From contig NZ_CAMFKW010000050.1 in NCBI RefSeq assembly GCF_945957345.1, positions 1-35,424 on the forward strand: 35,424 nt of DNA. Direction: 5' to 3'. This document shows, one piece after another, positions 24,585 to 32,598 of this stretch. The notes under the pieces were generated by a model. It did not search any database, was not told the DNA's origin, and worked only from the letters and a program-made list of their open reading frames with translations. Both the position numbers and the translations under genes were made by a program. This stretch comes from an uncultured Allobosea sp. (GTDB taxonomy: Bacteria > Pseudomonadota > Alphaproteobacteria > Rhizobiales > Beijerinckiaceae). Within the stretch, counting starts at the first letter, position 1. Every line of letters starts with the position of its first letter.

Positions 24585-25250
24585 TCAGCGCCAGCCGTAG
24601 CCGCTCGGATAATAGGGCTGGTAGCCATAGGCGCTGACCGGCAGGGCCGGGCGCAGCAGGATCTGGCCCCGCGCCGCTTCCCAATTGCCGTTGCGGCGCT
24701 GCTGGGCGACGCTGGTCGCCTGGCTGCGCTGCTTGGCCTTGGCGATCTTGTGCTTGGACGAATGCGCCTTCGCGATCTTCGTCTTCGACGAGGAGGAAGC
24801 CTTGGCGAAACGCGAGAGATTATCGGGGGCCGCGCCATGCAGCGCGATCCGGGTCTGGCCCGCGCCGTATTTCTTCACCAGCGCGAAGAGCTTGGCGGCG
24901 TTGGCCGGGTGCAGGCGGATGCAGCCATGCGAGGCCGGGCGGCCGAGCGCGCCGACAGCCCCGGTTCCATGAATCGCATAGCCGCCGCGGAAGAACACGG
25001 CATAGGGCATCGCGCCGCCATATTTGCGGGAATACCAGTTCTTCTCGAGCCGGGTCGGCCTGTAGACCCCGTTGGGCGAGCGGAACCCCTGGCGGCCCGA
25101 GGAGATCTTCCACTCATAGGCTTCGCCGTCTGTCGTGGTCACCGACATGCGCTGGGCGGGGATGTCGACCCTGACATCGACGCCGGCATGGGCGGCGCCG
25201 GCAAAGGCCGACAGGAAGAGAACGGCCAGGATGCCGAGAACGCGACGCAT
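24585..25250 (-). CDS. L,D-transpeptidase (YkuD) with basic, Tyr-rich tail
   Basis: Exported enzyme that forms 3-3 peptidoglycan cross-links or attaches proteins to the wall. It has 221 residues: a signal peptide (to about 'GAAHA', residue 22), then the YkuD domain (about 25-145) with His94 ('YAIHGTG') and the catalytic Cys110 in 'RPASHGCIRL'. After the domain the chain continues with a Lys/Ser-rich repeat-like stretch ('KTKIAKAHSSKHKIAKAK') and a Tyr/Pro-rich end ('YQPYYPSGYGWR'). The ATG at 25250 has GGAG 8 bases upstream. The tail could bind wall polymers (inference). It converges on the mutarotase gene. Confidence 0.93.
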   Translation of the reverse strand: MRRVLGILAVLFLSAFAGAAHAGVDVRVDIPAQRMSVTTTDGEAYEWKISSGRQGFRSPNGVYRPTRLEKNWYSRKYGGAMPYAVFFRGGYAIHGTGAVGALGRPASHGCIRLHPANAAKLFALVKKYGAGQTRIALHGAAPDNLSRFAKASSSSKTKIAKAHSSKHKIAKAKQRSQATSVAQQRRNGNWEAARGQILLRPALPVSAYGYQPYYPSGYGWR

Positions 25251-25382
25251 CACACTCACTCCGAAAGACGCAACTGCTGGATGAGGCGTTGTCGAGCTCT
25301 GATGGCCGCCGCCCTTGACTCTAGGAAAGCGCCGGCCGTGCGGTGTTGTAAAGCTGGAAGGCGGAACGTGGTTTCCGGCCGC

Positions 25383-26225
25383 TCAGATCATCGGCAGCGA
25401 AGCGGGCTTGCGGCCGCGCGGGAAGGCAGTGTCGATCCGGGCGATTTCAGTCTCGGAGAGCGTTAGTGTCAGCGCGCCGGCATTGTCTTCGACATGCGCA
25501 ACCCGGCCTGCCTTTGGGATCGCGAAGACGCTTTGGCGCCGCGTCAGGAAGGCGAGCGCGACCTGCCGGGGCGTCGCGCCATGGCTGGCGGCGATCTCGG
25601 CCAGCACCTTGCCCGGCGCGCTGCCGGTGGCCGGAAAATCGTCATGGCCGAAGGGGCTGTAGGCGGTAACCGCGACGCCGTTCTCCTCGCACCACGGGAT
25701 CACCGCATGCTCGATCGCGCGCTCGCGCAGATGGTAGAGCACCTGATTGCAGGCGATCCTGCCCTTGCCGGCTGCGGCGAGCGCTTCATCCAGGTCGTCC
25801 TCGTCGAAATTGCTGACGCCCCAGGACAGGATCTTGCCCTCCTGCTTCAGCGCCTCGAAACCGGCGAAGGTTTCGGCCAGGGGATGAGGGCCGCGCCAGT
25901 GCAGCAGATAGCAGTCGAGCCGGTCGGTGCCGAGATGCTTCAGAGAGCGCTCGCAGGCGGCCTGCACGCCGCGTCGCGAGGCGTTGTGCGGCAGCACCTT
26001 CGAGACCAGAAAGACCTCGCCGCGCCGCCCGGCGATGGCCTCGCCGATCAGCGCTTCCGAGCGGCCGTCGCCATACATCTCGGCTGTGTCGATATGGGTG
26101 AGCCCGAGATCGAGCCCGCGGCGGAAGGCGGCGATCGCCTCGCGCCGGTCGCCCTGCTCGCTATACCAGCTGCCCTGGCCGATCGAGGGGATCGAGGGGC
26201 CGGATACTCCGAAGTTGCGTTGCAT
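25383..26225 (-). CDS. Aldo/keto reductase
   Basis: NAD(P)H-dependent reductase of carbonyl compounds with a TIM-barrel fold, 280 residues. The catalytic tetrad is complete: Asp46 and Tyr51 in 'HIDTAEMYGDG', Lys76 in 'VFLVSKV' and His109 in 'CYLLHWRG'. The cofactor-binding C-terminus has 'IPKAGRVAHVEDNAGAL', typical of the family. AGGAG lies 7 bases before the ATG at 26225, which decides the start against a longer open frame. It follows the small lipoprotein gene by 22 bp on the same strand. The substrate cannot be told from the sequence. Confidence 0.94.
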   Translation of the reverse strand: MQRNFGVSGPSIPSIGQGSWYSEQGDRREAIAAFRRGLDLGLTHIDTAEMYGDGRSEALIGEAIAGRRGEVFLVSKVLPHNASRRGVQAACERSLKHLGTDRLDCYLLHWRGPHPLAETFAGFEALKQEGKILSWGVSNFDEDDLDEALAAAGKGRIACNQVLYHLRERAIEHAVIPWCEENGVAVTAYSPFGHDDFPATGSAPGKVLAEIAASHGATPRQVALAFLTRRQSVFAIPKAGRVAHVEDNAGALTLTLSETEIARIDTAFPRGRKPASLPMI

Positions 26226-26247
26226 GACGCTCTCCTGATGCCGCGCC

Positions 26248-26670
26248 TCAATCGACCATGACGTCGAACCGCTCATGGCGGATTTCGCCGTCCTTGTAGC
26301 GGATGCGCGCGCGGAAGCTGTCCGGCCCGCGATAACCGGCCCGTGAAGTGTATTCGAAGGCGAGTGAAGAGCCGAGCTTGCCGTCGCAGTGCCGCATCGG
26401 TCCCGGCCCGTATTCGGCCTTGGCATTGCGGGTCGCCAACCGGACCTTGCCCCGATGCGGCGGCTCCGTCAGCACGCCCTTAGGACGGCGGATCGGTCGG
26501 CAGCGCTCGTCCATGGTCATGAATGTGCGCTGCAGGAAAGTCGGCTTGCCGGCTTCGACTCGCTCGACGCCCTCAATTTGTCCGGAGCTCGCGCCATCAC
26601 CGGTCACGCAGCCGCCGAGCAGACTGCAGAGTAGCGTGGCGGCGATAATGGTCAGTCCGGGAACGGGCAT
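26248..26670 (-). CDS. Small lipoprotein of unknown function
   Basis: A 140-residue protein with a lipoprotein signal, lipobox 'LLGGC', lipidated Cys21. The mature part contains 'ERCRPIRRPKGVLTEPPHRGKVRLA' and then 'MRHCDGKLGSSLAFEYTSRAGYRGPDSFRARIRYKDG'. The 'GYRGPDSF' pattern and the alternating strands resemble Ig/cadherin-like bacterial domains, and the two cysteines could form a disulphide. I do not recognise a named family. It lies between folC and the aldo/keto reductase on the same strand, with short gaps, so it may be co-transcribed. Confidence 0.8.
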   Translation of the reverse strand: MPVPGLTIIAATLLCSLLGGCVTGDGASSGQIEGVERVEAGKPTFLQRTFMTMDERCRPIRRPKGVLTEPPHRGKVRLATRNAKAEYGPGPMRHCDGKLGSSLAFEYTSRAGYRGPDSFRARIRYKDGEIRHERFDVMVD

Positions 26671-26710
26671 CGCTTTCCCCGAGATAGGCAGTTCGAGACG
26701 TGGAGGCGTT

Positions 26711-28033
26711 CTAGGTCGGCGGCGTGCCGTTATCCGAGAGTACTTCGCCCGCGAGATAGAGCGAGCCGCAGATCAGGATGCGCGGCGGCACCGACCAGTC
26801 GCGCGCGGCTATCGTCCTGAGCGCCTGCTCGACCGAGCTGGAGACCTCGGCGATAAGGCCTGCGCTGCGGGCAGCCTCCGCGACCTCCTCGGCCGGCCGC
26901 GCGGCCAGCGAGTTATGGATCGGCACGGCGTAGAGCACCTGCGCCAGTCCCTTGAAATGGCGCAGCGTCGCGGCGGCATCCTTGGTCGAGAGCAGGCCGG
27001 CGATCATGACGAGCGGCGCCGGGTTGCGGTCGGCGAGATCGGCCATAGCCTGGGCCAGCACGCGCCCGCCATCGGGATTGTGACCGCCATCGAGCCAGAG
27101 TTCGGCGCGCTCCGGCACGATCTCGGCCAGCGCCCCGCGCGACAGGCGCTGCAAGCGCGCCGGCCAGTCGGCATTGCGCATCCCGTCTTCGAAGGCGCGG
27201 GTCGGCAGGGCGCCGTAGCCGGCGGCCCGAAGCGCTGCGATCGCGGTGCCCGCATTGATATGCTGGTGCCGGCCGGAAAGGCGCGGCAAGGGCAGGTCGA
27301 GCAGGCCGTCCTGATCCTCGTATACCAGCCGTCCGCCGGCCTCGTGGACGTTGAAATCCTGTGCGCCGACCAGGATCCTGGAGGCGCCGGCGCGCTCGGC
27401 CGCAGCTTCCAGGACGGCGGTCGGCTCCGGCTCCTGCGGCGCGATCACGGCCGGGGCGCCGCGCTTGAAGATGCCGGCCTTCTCGCCGGCGATCTTGGTG
27501 ACGGTGTCGCCGAGATATTCGGAATGGTCGAGCGAGACCGGCGTCACCACCGCGCAGGCCGGATGGGCGATGACATTCGTCGCATCGAAGCGCCCGCCGA
27601 GCCCGACCTCCAGCAGCAGCACATCGGCCGGATGCTCGGCGAAGAGCAGCAGGCCGGCTGCCGTCGTCATCTCGAAGAAGGTGATGGGGTCGCCGGCATT
27701 GATCGCCTCGCAGCGCTCCAGCGCCTCGACCAGCTTGTCCTCGGCGACGAAGCGGCCGCCGCCGGGCGCGCCCAGCCGGATGCGTTCATGGAAGCGCACC
27801 AGATGCGGCGAGATATAGACATGGACCGAGAGGCCGGCCGCCTCGAGGATCGCCCGCATGAAGGCGATGGTCGAGCCCTTGCCGTTGGTGCCGGCGACAT
27901 GGATCACCGGCGGCAGCTTCTTCTGGGGGTCGCCGAGCCGCTCCAGCAGGGTGAGGATGCGGCCGAGCGAGAGGTCGATCAGCTTGGGATGCAGCGCCAT
28001 GAAGCGCGCAAGCAATGCGTCGGAAGACCCCAT
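26711..28033 (-). CDS. folC: Bifunctional folylpolyglutamate/dihydrofolate synthase
   Basis: Adds glutamate to dihydropteroate and to folates in the cytoplasm. It has 440 residues, normal for FolC. The P-loop 'HVAGTNGKGST' is at residues 45-55. 'YISPHLVRFHERIRL' is the dihydropteroate/substrate loop, 'FFEMTTAAGLLLFAEHPADVLLLEVGLGGRFDATNVI' is the Mur-ligase-like core, and 'DGGHNPDGGRVL' lies in the C-terminal domain. It follows accD by 29 bp on the same strand. The trpA-accD-folC order is conserved in Rhizobiales. Confidence 0.97.
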   Translation of the reverse strand: MGSSDALLARFMALHPKLIDLSLGRILTLLERLGDPQKKLPPVIHVAGTNGKGSTIAFMRAILEAAGLSVHVYISPHLVRFHERIRLGAPGGGRFVAEDKLVEALERCEAINAGDPITFFEMTTAAGLLLFAEHPADVLLLEVGLGGRFDATNVIAHPACAVVTPVSLDHSEYLGDTVTKIAGEKAGIFKRGAPAVIAPQEPEPTAVLEAAAERAGASRILVGAQDFNVHEAGGRLVYEDQDGLLDLPLPRLSGRHQHINAGTAIAALRAAGYGALPTRAFEDGMRNADWPARLQRLSRGALAEIVPERAELWLDGGHNPDGGRVLAQAMADLADRNPAPLVMIAGLLSTKDAAATLRHFKGLAQVLYAVPIHNSLAARPAEEVAEAARSAGLIAEVSSSVEQALRTIAARDWSVPPRILICGSLYLAGEVLSDNGTPPT

Positions 28034-28062
28034 GACGTGACGGCCCCCAGCCGTGGAATTCC

Positions 28063-28962
28063 TTAGACGGCCTCAGCCACCGGGCGCGCAGGCGCTGTCG
28101 CCTCTTCCTTCACGGCCGGCTGCTTGGTCAGCAGGCGGCCGAGCCGGGCGAGCGTCTCCGGCAGGTCGCGGCGATGCACGACCATGTCGACCATGCCGTG
28201 ATCCTTAAGGTATTCGGAGCGCTGGAATCCGTCCGGCAGCTTCTCGCGGATCGTCTGCTCGATCACGCGCGGGCCGGCGAAGCCGATCAGCGCGCCGGGC
28301 TCGGCGATATGGACGTCGCCCAACATGGCATAGGAGGCGGTGACGCCACCGGTGGTCGGATTGGTCAGCACCACGAAATAAGGCAGACCGGCCGCGCGCA
28401 GGCGCCGCACCGCGACCGTCGTGCGGGGCAACTGCATCAGCGAGAGGATGCCTTCCTGCATGCGTGCGCCGCCCGACGCGGCGAAGACGACATAGGGCGT
28501 CTTCTTGTCGAGCGCGGTCTCGGCGCCCTTCACGAAGGCTTCGCCTGCGGCCATGCCGAGCGAGCCGCCCATGAAATGGAAATCCTGCACGGCCAGCGTC
28601 ATCGGCAGGCCCTTGACGCGGCCATAGCCGATCTTGAAGGCGTCCTGCATTCCGGTCTTGGCGCGGGCATCCTTCAGCCGGTCGACATAGCGCTTCTCGT
28701 CGCGGAACTTCAGCGGGTCGGTCGCAACCTCGGGCAGCGCGACATCGAGCCACTTGCCGTCGTCGAAGGTCAGGCGCAGGCGCTCCGGCGCGGTGACGCG
28801 CATATGGTGCTCGGAGCCGGGGATGACGTAACCATTGGCCTCGACATCCTTGTGGAACACCATCTGCCCGGAATCGGGGCACTTGATCCAGAGGTTCTCC
28901 GGGCTCTCGCGCTTGAACAGCGTCTTGATGCGCGGCCGGACGACTTCGGAAATCCAGTTCAT
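28063..28962 (-). CDS. accD: Acetyl-CoA carboxylase carboxyltransferase subunit beta
   Basis: Transfers carboxyl from biotin to acetyl-CoA to give malonyl-CoA, with AccA. It has 299 residues. The crotonase-like core is clear: 'FHFMGGSLGMAAGEAFVKGAE', 'VVFAASGGARMQEGILSLMQ', 'VLTNPTTGGVTASYAMLGDV' and 'IGFAGPRVIEQTI'. The N-terminal zinc ribbon is degenerate. 'NLWIKCPDSGQMVFHKDVEANGYVIPGSEHHM' is the matching region of E. coli AccD, and only the first of its four zinc cysteines remains. This loss is known in rhizobial AccD proteins. AGGG lies 9 bases before the ATG. It is downstream of trpA and upstream of folC. Confidence 0.97.
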   Translation of the reverse strand: MNWISEVVRPRIKTLFKRESPENLWIKCPDSGQMVFHKDVEANGYVIPGSEHHMRVTAPERLRLTFDDGKWLDVALPEVATDPLKFRDEKRYVDRLKDARAKTGMQDAFKIGYGRVKGLPMTLAVQDFHFMGGSLGMAAGEAFVKGAETALDKKTPYVVFAASGGARMQEGILSLMQLPRTTVAVRRLRAAGLPYFVVLTNPTTGGVTASYAMLGDVHIAEPGALIGFAGPRVIEQTIREKLPDGFQRSEYLKDHGMVDMVVHRRDLPETLARLGRLLTKQPAVKEEATAPARPVAEAV

Positions 28963-29018
28963 CGGATGAATCCCTGATGGGCTTGTCGGCGCTTGGGCGC
29001 CGTCACGCCGAAAATGGG

Positions 29019-29050
29019 GTCGCGCCTGCCGGCGGGCAAGCGACGCGACC
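29019..29050 (-). terminator. Possible weak terminator between trpA and accD
   Basis: Outer arms GGTCGCG and CGCGACC (29019-29025 and 29044-29050) enclose a GC-rich inner hairpin. Leftward the stem is followed by CCATTTTCGG, which has only four T residues. This could reduce read-through from trpA into accD. The evidence is modest. Confidence 0.3.
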
Positions 29051-29066
29051 GTGAACGAAACCGGGC

Positions 29067-29912
29067 TCAGGCCGCCTTGGCGACGGAGCGGATGCCCTGT
29101 GCGAGTTCGCTGACCAGCGAGGTGACAGCCGAAACCGTCTTTTCCGTGGCCTTGCCCTGGTCATCAAGCGAAAGGCGGACGCGCTCGACAAGGGCCGAGC
29201 CGACGACGACGCCGTCCGCCCGCTTGGCGATGGTGGCGGCATCCTCCGCGGTCTTGACGCCGAAGCCGACCGCGACGGGCAGGTCGGTATGGCGCTTGAT
29301 CCGCGCGACGGCGTCGCCGACCGCGCCGTAATCGGCGATGGCCCCGCCGGTCACGCCGGTGACCGAAACGTAATAGACGAAGCCGGAGGTGTTCTGCAGC
29401 ACCTTGGGCAGACGCTTGTCGTCGGTCGTTGGCGTCGCCAGGCGGATGAAGCAGACGCCGGCCTTCAGCGCCGGCAGGCAGAGCTCCTCGTCCTCTTCCG
29501 GCGGCAGGTCGACCACGATGAGCCCATCGATGCCGACGCGGCGGGCATCCGCGAGGAAGGCCTCGACGCCATAGGCCCAGATCGGATTGTAATAGCCCAT
29601 CAGCACGATCGGCGTGTCATGGCCGGCCTTGCGGAAGCTCTCGACCATGGCGAGCGTCTTGCGCAGCGTCTGGCCGGCCTTGAGCGCGCGCTGGCCTGCG
29701 AGCTGCACCGGTACGCCATCCGCCATCGGGTCGGTGAAGGGCACGCCGAGCTCGATCACGTCGGCGCCGGCACCCGGCAGGGCCGCGAGGATCGCGCTGG
29801 AGGTCTGGAAATCCGGGTCGCCGGCGGTGACGAAGGTCACGAGCGCCGCCCGGCCCTCGCGGGCGCAGGCTTGGAAGCGGTTCTGGATGCGGGTCTGGCC
29901 AGTCTCAGTCAT
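29067..29912 (-). CDS. trpA: Tryptophan synthase alpha chain
   Basis: Splits indole-3-glycerol phosphate to indole in the TrpAB complex. It has 281 residues with a TIM-barrel fold. The catalytic Glu54 and Asp65 lie in 'ADVIELGVPFTDPMADG'. 'PIVLMGYYNPIWAYG' and 'VYYVSVTGVTGG' match the family, and the phosphate site is 'VAVGFGVKTAEDA' with 'ADGVVVGSALVE'. The ATG at 29912 is inside a long open frame whose upstream part is antisense to hrpB and is not coding. trpB is not immediately upstream here; the divergent hrpB is. A palindromic repeat lies 15 bp before its start. Confidence 0.97.
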   Translation of the reverse strand: MTETGQTRIQNRFQACAREGRAALVTFVTAGDPDFQTSSAILAALPGAGADVIELGVPFTDPMADGVPVQLAGQRALKAGQTLRKTLAMVESFRKAGHDTPIVLMGYYNPIWAYGVEAFLADARRVGIDGLIVVDLPPEEDEELCLPALKAGVCFIRLATPTTDDKRLPKVLQNTSGFVYYVSVTGVTGGAIADYGAVGDAVARIKRHTDLPVAVGFGVKTAEDAATIAKRADGVVVGSALVERVRLSLDDQGKATEKTVSAVTSLVSELAQGIRSVAKAA

Positions 29913-29927
29913 GTTGCAGCGGTTAAA

Positions 29928-29973
29928 GCATCGGACCGAAAAGTGGAAGCCACTTTTCGGGCGAATCCGATGC
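29928..29973. repeat. Nested palindromic intergenic repeat
   Basis: Inner perfect inverted repeat CCGAAAAGTGG-aag-CCACTTTTCGG (29936-29960), flanked by outer arms GCATCGGA (29928-29935) and TCCGATGC (29966-29973). Together they could form a long hairpin with a small asymmetric bulge. I recall closely similar sequences scattered between genes in Rhizobiales genomes, which suggests a member of a dispersed palindromic repeat family. Only one copy is seen in this window. Confidence 0.75.
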
Positions 29974-30092
29974 GAGGGCAAAGAGATAGATCGCCACTTC
30001 GCGACCGTCAGGGCGCGCGGCGAGCTATCATGATGAGCGCCGGCTGGCGAGTGGCTTGCGTGCGGCACGCGCCTGCGCCACATCGGCCGGGC

Positions 30093-32597
30093 ATGCGCGC
30101 CTTCGACACCGCCCTTCCGATCGATGCCGTTCTCGGCGATCTCGCTGCCTCTTTGCGGGCGCGGCCGAATGCCGTGCTGGTCGCCCCGCCCGGCGCCGGC
30201 AAGACCACGCGCGTGCCGCTCGCCCTGCTCGACGAGCCCTGGACGAAAGGCGGCAAGCTGATCGTGCTGGAGCCACGCCGTCTGGCGGCGCGTGGGGCGG
30301 CGAACCGGATGGCGCAGACCTGGGGCGAGCGCGTCGGCGAGACCGTCGGTCTGCGCGTCCGGCTCGGTTCGAAGATCGGGCCGAAGACGCGGATCGAAGT
30401 CGTGACCGAGGGCGTCTTCGCCCGAATGATCCTCGACGATCCCGCACTCGACGGCGTCGCCGCCGTGCTCTTCGACGAATTCCACGAACGTTCGCTCGAT
30501 GCCGATTTCGGGCTGGCGCTGGCGCTCGATGTGCAGGGCGGCCTGCGCGAGGACCTGCGCATCCTCGTGATGTCCGCGACGCTCGACGGTGCCCGCGTCG
30601 CGAAGCTCCTCGGCGATGCCCCGGTGATCGAGAGCGAGGGCCGGGCCTACCCCATCGAGACGCGCTATCGCAGCCGCGACCCGCTGAAGCGCATCGAGGA
30701 TCAGGTCACCGAGACGATCCTGCTCGCGCTGAACGAGCAGCCGGGCTCGCAGCTCGTCTTCCTGCCCGGCCAGGGCGAGATCCGCCGCGTCGAGGAGCGT
30801 CTGCGCGAGAGATTGCGCGACCCCGCCGTCGAGATCGCGCCGCTCTATGGCGCGCTCGACCAGCGCGAGCAGGACCGTGCCGTGCTGCCGGCGCCGCCCG
30901 GTCGACGCAAGATCGTGCTCGCGACCGCCATCGCCGAGACTTCGCTGACCATCGAGGGCGTGCGCGTCGTCATCGATTCCGGTCTTGCCCGCGTGCCGGT
31001 CTACGAGCCCGATATCGGCGTGACGCGATTGGAGACCCGCCGCGTCAGCCGCGCCGCCGCTGACCAGCGCCGGGGCCGCGCCGGCCGCACCGAGCCGGGC
31101 GTGTGCTACCGGCTCTGGGAGGAAGCCGCGACCGGCGCGCTCGAAGCCTTCGCCAGACCGGAAATCCTCTCCGCCGACCTGAGCCCGTTGCTGCTCGATT
31201 GTGCCGCCTGGGGCGTGGGCGATCCGACGACGCTCGCCTTCCTCGATCCGCCGCCCGCGCCAGCCCTCAAGGAAGCGCACGCCCTGCTGAGCAATATCGG
31301 CGCGCTCGATGCCGACGGCCGCATTACCCCGGACGGTCGCGCGTTGCAGGCCTTGCCCTTGCCGCCACGCCTCGCCCGCATGGTCGTGGCGGCCGCCCGT
31401 CTCAGACAGGCGGATGCGGCCGCCGATCTCGCCGCCGTGCTGGTCGAGCGCGGTCTCGGCGGCGATGCGATCGATCTCGCCGAGCGGCTGGAGCGCTTCA
31501 ATCGCGAACGCGGCGGCCGGGCAGGCGACATGCGCCGCCTCGCCGAAGGCTGGGCGCGAACCGCCGAGCGGAGCGTTGGCAGGGATCGGATTGAGGGCGG
31601 CGAAGCCCTGTCTCCCGGCATCCTTCTCGCCTTTGCCTATCCCGACCGCATCGCCAAGGCCCGCGCGCCCGGCTCCGGCCAGTATCTCCTGGCAAACGGC
31701 CGCGGTGGTGCGCTGGAGCCCTCGCAGCGTCTGGCGCGTGAGCCCTATATCGTCGTGGCCGAGATGACCGGCGCGGCCCAGCAGGCCCGCATCATGGCCG
31801 CGGCCGCGATCAGCGAAGCGGAGATCGCGACGCTCGTCTCGCATGGCCTCGCCCCCTTCGCCATTGCGGAGCGCGAGGAAGCGAGCTTCGACCGCACGGC
31901 GCGCGCGCTGCGCGTCCGGGCCGTGCGTCGCTATGGCGCGCTCTCGCTGTCGGAACGGCCACTCTCCGTCGCCGACACCCCGGAGAATGCCGAGGCGCTG
32001 GCCAAGGGTATCGCCGCGCTCGGCATCAGCCTCCTGCCCTGGACCAAGGGGCAGAACCAGTTGCGCGAACGTGCCGCCTTCCTGCGCAAGGCCGAGCCCG
32101 AGGACGGCTGGCCCGACCTCTGCGACGAGGGCTTGGCGCAAGAGCCGGAGCTCTGGCTGGCGCCGCATCTCCTCGGCCGTGCCTCGCTGGCGTCGATCCA
32201 GTCCTCCGATCTCGATTCGGCGCTGGCGAGCCTCTTGCCCTGGGAGATGAAGCGCCGGCTCGATCAGGAAGCGCCGACCCATTTCACCGCGCCGACCGGC
32301 TCTTCTCTCGCAGTCGACTACGCCGCCGAGGCCGGCCCCACCATCTCCGTGCGTGTGCAGGAGCTCTACGGCCTCGCGACCCATCCGGCCCTGGCCGGCG
32401 GGCGCGTGCCGCTGGTGCTGGAGCTGCTCTCCCCGGCCCACCGCCCGATCCAGGTCACGCGCGACCTGCCGGGCTTCTGGCGGGGCTCATGGGCCGCCGT
32501 GAAATCCGAGATGAAGGGCCGCTACCCTCGCCATCTCTGGCCGGACGACCCCGCGGCGGCGCTGCCGACAACGCGTGCGAAGCCGCGCGGTACCTGA
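30093..32597 (+). CDS. hrpB: ATP-dependent helicase HrpB
   Basis: DEAH-type RNA/DNA helicase family protein, 834 residues, the usual HrpB length. Walker A is 'APPGAGKTTR' (GAGKT at 34-38), motif II is 'VLFDEFHERS' (DEFH form, characteristic of HrpB), motif III is 'VMSATLDG', and motif VI is 'QRRGRAGRTEPGVCYRLW'. A helicase-associated domain and the HrpB C-terminal domain ('LPWEMKRRLDQEAPTHF' to 'RYPRHLWPDDP') follow. The start 'MRAFDTALPID' at 30093 fits other HrpB proteins. In-frame ATGs at 30030 and 30033 would add about 20 residues. Its biological role is poorly defined. It is divergent from trpA and converges on the DUF1194 gene with 1 bp between them. Confidence 0.95.
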   Translation: MRAFDTALPIDAVLGDLAASLRARPNAVLVAPPGAGKTTRVPLALLDEPWTKGGKLIVLEPRRLAARGAANRMAQTWGERVGETVGLRVRLGSKIGPKTRIEVVTEGVFARMILDDPALDGVAAVLFDEFHERSLDADFGLALALDVQGGLREDLRILVMSATLDGARVAKLLGDAPVIESEGRAYPIETRYRSRDPLKRIEDQVTETILLALNEQPGSQLVFLPGQGEIRRVEERLRERLRDPAVEIAPLYGALDQREQDRAVLPAPPGRRKIVLATAIAETSLTIEGVRVVIDSGLARVPVYEPDIGVTRLETRRVSRAAADQRRGRAGRTEPGVCYRLWEEAATGALEAFARPEILSADLSPLLLDCAAWGVGDPTTLAFLDPPPAPALKEAHALLSNIGALDADGRITPDGRALQALPLPPRLARMVVAAARLRQADAAADLAAVLVERGLGGDAIDLAERLERFNRERGGRAGDMRRLAEGWARTAERSVGRDRIEGGEALSPGILLAFAYPDRIAKARAPGSGQYLLANGRGGALEPSQRLAREPYIVVAEMTGAAQQARIMAAAAISEAEIATLVSHGLAPFAIAEREEASFDRTARALRVRAVRRYGALSLSERPLSVADTPENAEALAKGIAALGISLLPWTKGQNQLRERAAFLRKAEPEDGWPDLCDEGLAQEPELWLAPHLLGRASLASIQSSDLDSALASLLPWEMKRRLDQEAPTHFTAPTGSSLAVDYAAEAGPTISVRVQELYGLATHPALAGGRVPLVLELLSPAHRPIQVTRDLPGFWRGSWAAVKSEMKGRYPRHLWPDDPAAALPTTRAKPRGT

Positions 32598-32598
32598 A

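Noticed and set aside
29913..32441. Leftward open frame upstream of trpA of more than 800 codons
   Set aside because: It is antisense to the hrpB helicase, whose motifs are all present, and shows no domain of its own.
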